64,000 nt of DNA from Xylona heveae TC161 (Eukaryota > Ascomycota > Xylonomycetes > Xylonales > Xylonaceae), in contig NW_017264205.1 of assembly GCF_001619985.1 (NCBI RefSeq), positions 1 to 64,000 on the forward strand, written 5' to 3'. The notes below the pieces were generated by a model. That model saw only the letters and a program-made list of their open reading frames with translations, ran no database searches and was not told the origin of the DNA. Numbering within the stretch: position 1 is the first letter of the stretch; every line of letters begins with the position of its first letter. This document shows positions 59,891-64,000 of the stretch, in pieces. A program made the position numbers and the translations under genes.

Positions 59891-60419
59891 AAGAACTGTA
59901 CCTCCGTAATGCATTGCAGATGGTGGAGGACTAGATGTCGTAGTTCATCGCGGGCATGGCTGCCATGCATCAGCTCCTTGCACGAGGCGTGCTCCACCAG
60001 TCGCCGAAACGATCCTTAATTGATCGTAGCTTATTTCACAGCCAGAGTCATTTCATGTTTCCAGTCATATGAGGTTAGTACACGGGACTTTCGAAGTCGA
60101 TGCATCGATCGGTCCATCTGTGCCGCTGACATTGGATTGTTATCATTATGCTATTGTCACCCAGGATCAGACACGGTACACGAGCAACCTCAAAACACGA
60201 CATTGTGAAGCACAACTTGCAGAGTATGGTCGGATTAATAATATGCCCAAATAGTAATTAAACACTAATGCGTCACACAACAGATTGTATGCAGGTACAC
60301 GGGCGTCAAGAAGGGGAGGCAAGAAACAAATGACTGTTAGTTGAGGCACTACTGGACTGTCGAGATGAGGTTGCACTGGGATGTCGTCCGTGTTTCATTT
60401 GGTAAACGCGCGCCGAGAC

Positions 60420-60426
60420 GGCTAAA
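60420..60426 (+). promoter_or_regulatory. second GGCTAAA, XlnR-type binding motif
   Basis: A second exact copy in the same orientation, about 1.0 kb upstream of the AA9 start. Two copies in 1.1 kb exceed simple chance expectation for a 7-mer, but one alone would not. Confidence 0.3.
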
Positions 60427-60882
60427 TTTCAGGGGGTTTCGTTTGTACTTTAAGCGATTGGACTGGAGCCATTCCGGACTTGGTCACTGCCCCTGACGAT
60501 CATTAAACTCCTAGTGCTCTTATACTACCTATGTATTGTACATATCGAATGATTCTTAATTATATTGTAATGTCTTTGAAAGCCGAACCCAGTAAGTGAG
60601 TAACAATTGCAGAGCCTTTGAAACAACCAATTTCGAATCTAATATGTGGCATTGAACGCTCAAAAGGCATTTTGTAAGCATATATGGCCCCCACTGTAAA
60701 GCTATCAATGCCAGCCCAAATAGCTTTGCGTCACCCTTTCGAATACCTCTGCGGGATTCATTTTTATATTCCTGCTGCCGCTCTGAGTTCCGCTTCATAA
60801 ATATCGTTCGTCTCGAATCATGTCGTTTTTGAGACTCTGCTGCCACTTGACTACTCATTTGCCGGTTCCCCTGCCATCACCA

Positions 60883-61164
60883 CTACCCCGAACCCCGTTC
60901 CATCATCAAGCTCTCAACATACGCCTTGGTAACAAAATGCGCAATAGCTGGATGCACCGCATACGCACCGAGCTTCTGCCACGTTTTCCAGCTCTTTGAA
61001 GCCCAGTAGACTGCAGCAAAGGACAAGAGGCGCGAAAGTGTTCGCAGCGTCATGTATTTGGTCAGTGTGCTCGGCTGTGTCGCTTCGTAGACAGCGGCAG
61101 TCAACTCGAGAAAAACGGCGAGCGCAATGACTGTCGCGCAGATGAGCAACTTCGATAGCTGCAT
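60883..61164 (-). CDS. hypothetical small membrane protein
   Basis: Intronless frame of 93 aa from an ATG. It begins MQLSKLLICATVIALAVFLE, a hydrophobic segment that could be a signal peptide or membrane anchor. A second moderately hydrophobic stretch (LLSFAAVYWASKSW) and an amphipathic C-terminal part follow. A TATATAAG element about 90 bp upstream in the right orientation supports it as a transcribed gene. No family recognised. Confidence 0.45.
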   Translation of the reverse strand: MQLSKLLICATVIALAVFLELTAAVYEATQPSTLTKYMTLRTLSRLLSFAAVYWASKSWKTWQKLGAYAVHPAIAHFVTKAYVESLMMERGSG

Positions 61165-62276
61165 CGTAGTATCTAGGTGTTGCTAGCGCTCCTATTGTTT
61201 GCTTTGGCAATTCGAACTGGTTGTATGTTTAATGATATGTCGTAGGGACTTATATAAAGAGTGCAGTGTTGGTTTGAAAGATAGTTGAAATAATGATATA
61301 TCAAATGCTTGGCTTAAGAGCATTGGCCACTGGAGTGCTGTAGCATCCAGGACTTATGGTTCTCGCTGGATACCAAAATAATTAGCTTCAATAATTTTGC
61401 GTCTGTCTTCTGCAAGCCCATTAGAATGAATAGTCGGTAATAGAGGATCAATCACCTTGGAATATTAGTATGTGTATAGCAGTTATACTTTTATATAGCA
61501 TTTATGTAGCGCATAAAAGAATGCTGGCCATGTAACAAGTCGTTGAGAAATTCCTCGGACGCCGCTCTTCCATCTCCGATGTACAGTATGGAGTAAGTTA
61601 ACAAGCGGGGAAGCTACAGTGGGTAATCCTTGAAGACTACGAGGACGGACTGAAATGTCCTCGGGTGTTGAAACAGCTAAAATGGCCGTTTCTTGGCATC
61701 ATTTTTAGATCCCTTCTTCCTCTGCCCACTCCACGTTGAAACTTGCCGGTATCAATTTAGACTTGGTCGGTAACAGCAGTGGATGTTCTGGAATCCAAAC
61801 ATATCGACCAGCATACAATAGGATATAATGGATGCAAGAGTGGAATGTTATTACATATACTACACAGAACTACTATACAATATTTCACACAAACACACAG
61901 GGGAGACTGTAATTCCACACACTTCTCTCAGGATGATCAAAAAAGATCTTGGGAGCTTGGATATAGATGCCGCTACCAGCTGCTCGATATCGCTGCAATG
62001 CTAAATGGCAATGGAATGATAATACAACGAATAAATAAACATAAAGAAAAAATGATTTCCGCAACTCCCTTGGCGCGAACGCCCAACATTCTGTCCCCGA
62101 AATTTACGTTGCCAGATTTCTGGAGTCGGATATTAATACAGATATTTTGCTTTTCGTTCTCCTTTTAAGCAGGAATCGGATAACGTTCAAACTTTCCCCA
62201 GTCGCGTCAGATTGCGCCTTCGCATCGTCGTTCATTAGAGTTTAGATGCGGGGCAACAGGCCGAGTCCGGAGCATT
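61165..62276. other. intergenic, no gene recognised
   Basis: 1.1 kb of AT-rich sequence between the small membrane protein and the HSP10 stop. The 129-codon frame at 61779-62168 starts within low-complexity sequence and has no family. Confidence 0.5.
61249..61257 (-). promoter_or_regulatory. TATA-like element of the small membrane-protein gene
   Basis: TATATAAG on the minus strand about 90 bp before the ATG at 61164. Assigned by position and sequence only. Confidence 0.4.
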
Positions 62277-63580
62277 TTACTCGTTGATCTTGGCGAGGAT
62301 ACTGTGACCTTGTTAGCAATGACACGGCATAGGATGTTTAGGATTCGACGTACTCATGGTCGCGGAAGAGGGAGTACTCCTCCTCGCCAACCTTGACGGG
62401 GCTACCACCAAACTGCATTGACAACAAATTAGCGGACATCCTTGGCATTTGCGCACAATGTCAGCATTCGAAACATACCTGAGGAATCAAGACCTTGTCG
62501 CCAGGCTGGACGCTAGGGGCAATGCGGTTGCCGTTCCTGTCGAGCGCACCGGGGCCGACGGCAAGGACCTTGGCCTCGTTGAGGTCCTTGACACTGCTCT
62601 CCGGCAGAAAGATACCACCGGCGGTGCGCGACTCGGCCTTGATGCGCTGAACCAGGATACGGTCCAGGAGGGGAGCAAGAGACTTGATGGACTTGAGAGC
62701 GGTAGACTGTAATAAGAGTGTCAGTATATGTGCATAACGCATGTTTAACGCAATGTAAAATCAGTCTGCAATGTCTGTGTCTGTGTATCCCATTTGTTCG
62801 CCTGCTGCTGCTGCTGCTGCTGTCACTGCCGCCATTGATAGCTGCGGAATAAGTCCCGTCTAGACTTGGGTACAAGAGCGTAAATTGCTTGGGCCATACT
62901 CGCGATCACATCTCATTACGCTCCGCCTAATGACTGCGCAGCGAGACCTTAAACGTCTGGCAATCAGTTGTCGTGAAGCCGGGTTAGCGTGTCCCGCGCA
63001 TGCAATCATTGCGAAGGCGGCTGGAGCAAATATTGCAGCAGAGCACTCCGGGCATGAACAAAGCGTTGCCGCGCAATACAGTGCCCACGAACCCGCTACT
63101 CAAGCAGGAGCGTAACCCGGAAGCTGTGATTGATTCCATTCCATTCACGGCATTTCTTATGGCTCAATTGAACCCGGTATCAATGTTTCCGTCCGCGAAT
63201 ATCATTTGGGTCTATTCGACCGAACAGCGCTTTTCATCATCGAGGGTTTGTGTGTTATCGACCAAGTCGCAGTAACCTCGGTGAACGCATTTCGAAGTAC
63301 CCAGTTCAGCAATCGAATGCAGACATGATCGATTGCGTCAATTCCACCACTCCCAACGACCGACACTAGCAGCTAGCAGACAGCAACCAGCAATTGAAGC
63401 ATGTTCCGAGCACGTCCAAAGAAGTGTCAGAAGTAGAAAGGCCCGCAACCTCTCCAATGAGACAAGATCCCCGATGGCCATAGGACGAGCGGAACGAAGA
63501 GCTCCCGTCGGACCAGCAGAACAGGACACAGGATGCAGACGAGCAGGAAGTTTGCAGTGGAGTAAGGGTCCTCTTACCAT
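62277..63580 (-). CDS. HSP10: mitochondrial 10-kDa chaperonin HSP10 (GroES type)
   Basis: Co-chaperonin that caps Hsp60 in the mitochondrial matrix. Exons 62706-62479, 62412-62354 and 62301-62277 are certain. They encode STALKSIKSLAPLLDRILVQR, the KTAGGIFLPES-type mobile loop (here SRTAGGIFLPES), GDKVLIPQFGGSPVKV and FRDHDILAKINE. The start is less sure. The best candidate is an exon of only the ATG at 63580-63578, followed by donor GTAAGA and an 871-bp intron. That gives MSTALKSIKSLAP and exactly 104 aa, the normal family length. The acceptor at 62707 has a good branch site (ACTGAC) 20 nt upstream. The long intron contains a CAG triplet run. The other two introns are 66 and 52 bp. Confidence 0.85.
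62801..62821. repeat. CTG/CAG trinucleotide run
   Basis: About seven uninterrupted CTG units on the plus strand (CAG on the transcribed sense), lying inside the proposed first intron of HSP10. Length may vary between strains. Confidence 0.85.
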
Positions 63581-64000
63581 CTTGAATGTGAATTGAGTGA
63601 TGAAAAAGTCAATCACAAAAAGAAAGCGACGAGTAAACGAAAATAGAGGTGATGGAAGAGAAAAGAGAATAAGAGCCGAACAAACAAAAAAGGACGCTGA
63701 GAAGAAGGGGACGAGATTAGTTTTGGGGGGACAGACGCTCACAGAACTATCTGGAATGCCAAGACCTTTTACCCAATCGCCCAAGCTCTGGAGCCGACAA
63801 GCGAGACCACCGGGAAACCAGGCAGTTCGAGACCTTCGACACTCTTGCTCCGATATTCATAGACTACAAGTCAAGAATCCATTTCAACCCTCGTTTCTTT
63901 TCTTCAGTAATGGGCATAGTAATAATTAACAATATTTACATGTATCTCAGAAATCATTATATTCACAGTCTACAAAGACTTCGTCAAATGGACAGTATAA
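63581..64000. promoter_or_regulatory. upstream region of HSP10 to the window end
   Basis: Purine-rich (plus strand) sequence immediately before the proposed HSP10 start. I could not find a convincing run of GAA/TTC heat-shock units. The open frames here are shadows of base composition. Confidence 0.4.

Larger units (their letters stand above)
59397..60882. other. intergenic: AA9 promoter region and 3' flank of the small membrane protein
   Basis: About 1.5 kb, purine-rich next to the AA9 start (59620-59750). It holds two GGCTAAA motifs, listed separately. Frames at 60020-60376 and 60556-60858 are unsupported. Confidence 0.5.

Noticed and set aside
62461-62742. Unspliced HSP10 start MRYAHILTLLLQ
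   Set aside because: The 12 leading residues do not resemble HSP10 and contain a textbook branch site and acceptor; splicing from the ATG at 63580 gives the normal N-terminus.
1-64000. tRNA genes, CRISPR arrays, virus-like elements and LTRs
   Set aside because: A visual scan for B-box-like GGTTCGANTCC, spaced direct repeats, and reverse transcriptase, integrase or capsid motifs found nothing convincing; a tRNAscan or repeat search could still reveal small ones.

Overview
The window is nuclear chromosomal DNA of a filamentous ascomycete (Pezizomycotina, possibly Eurotiomycetes). Genes lie on both strands at about one per 3 kb. They carry short GT-AG introns, mostly 50-120 bp. The gene set includes an AA9 polysaccharide monooxygenase, a fungal TauD-type dioxygenase, a Gal80-like protein, a DUF7102/Zip2-type protein and fungal Nup49, Fip1 and Asi3-like proteins. 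No rRNA, tRNA, CRISPR array, virus-like element or secondary-metabolite backbone gene was recognised. All exon coordinates were derived by eye from splice signals, reading frame and remembered family sequence; no alignment was run.

Layout. 1-4.8 kb: a possible gene end at the left edge, a CCCTA-rich hAT-like scar, then a divergent pair of a short-chain dehydrogenase (minus) and a Gal80/Gfo-Idh-MocA protein (plus). 5.0-9.8 kb: ribose-5-phosphate isomerase (minus) and the NEDD8 E1 regulatory subunit ULA1 (plus). 9.8-11.9 kb: intergenic with minisatellites. 11.9-19.7 kb, all minus: an Asi3-like membrane RING protein, a coiled-coil protein of unknown function, and the meiotic RING protein HEI10. 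20.5-27.3 kb: XAP5/FAM50 (plus), a small QA-repeat membrane protein (minus), a TTC1-type TPR protein (minus) and a HAD phosphatase (plus). 29.2-32 kb: an 885-aa protein of unknown function (minus). 34.8-37.9 kb: divergent FIP1 (minus) and NUP49 (plus). 40.9-42.3 kb: a TauD-type dioxygenase behind a 3 kb gene-free stretch. 42.3-46.6 kb: mostly empty, with one coding-like fragment. 46.6-53 kb: a DUF7102 (Zip2/SHOC1-type) gene, a zinc-finger protein, a WRAP53-like WD40 protein and a PQ-loop membrane protein. 53.2-59.4 kb: TYW1 and, convergent, the AA9 enzyme. 60.9-63.6 kb: a small membrane protein and HSP10.

Most genes are housekeeping (pentose phosphate pathway, neddylation, polyadenylation, nuclear pore, wybutosine tRNA modification, mitochondrial chaperonin). 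They are not organised as a cluster. Two meiotic crossover (ZMM) factors, HEI10 and a Zip2/SHOC1-type protein, sit 27 kb apart. The second seems to lack its N-terminal half, and a possible piece of that half lies just upstream in the opposite orientation. This is the most interesting genetic observation here. Others are four A/T homopolymers of exactly 17 nt, an HSP10 first exon reduced to the start codon, a zinc-binding domain split by a 117-residue insert, a GC-AG intron, and inferred introns of 38 and 46 bp in HEI10.
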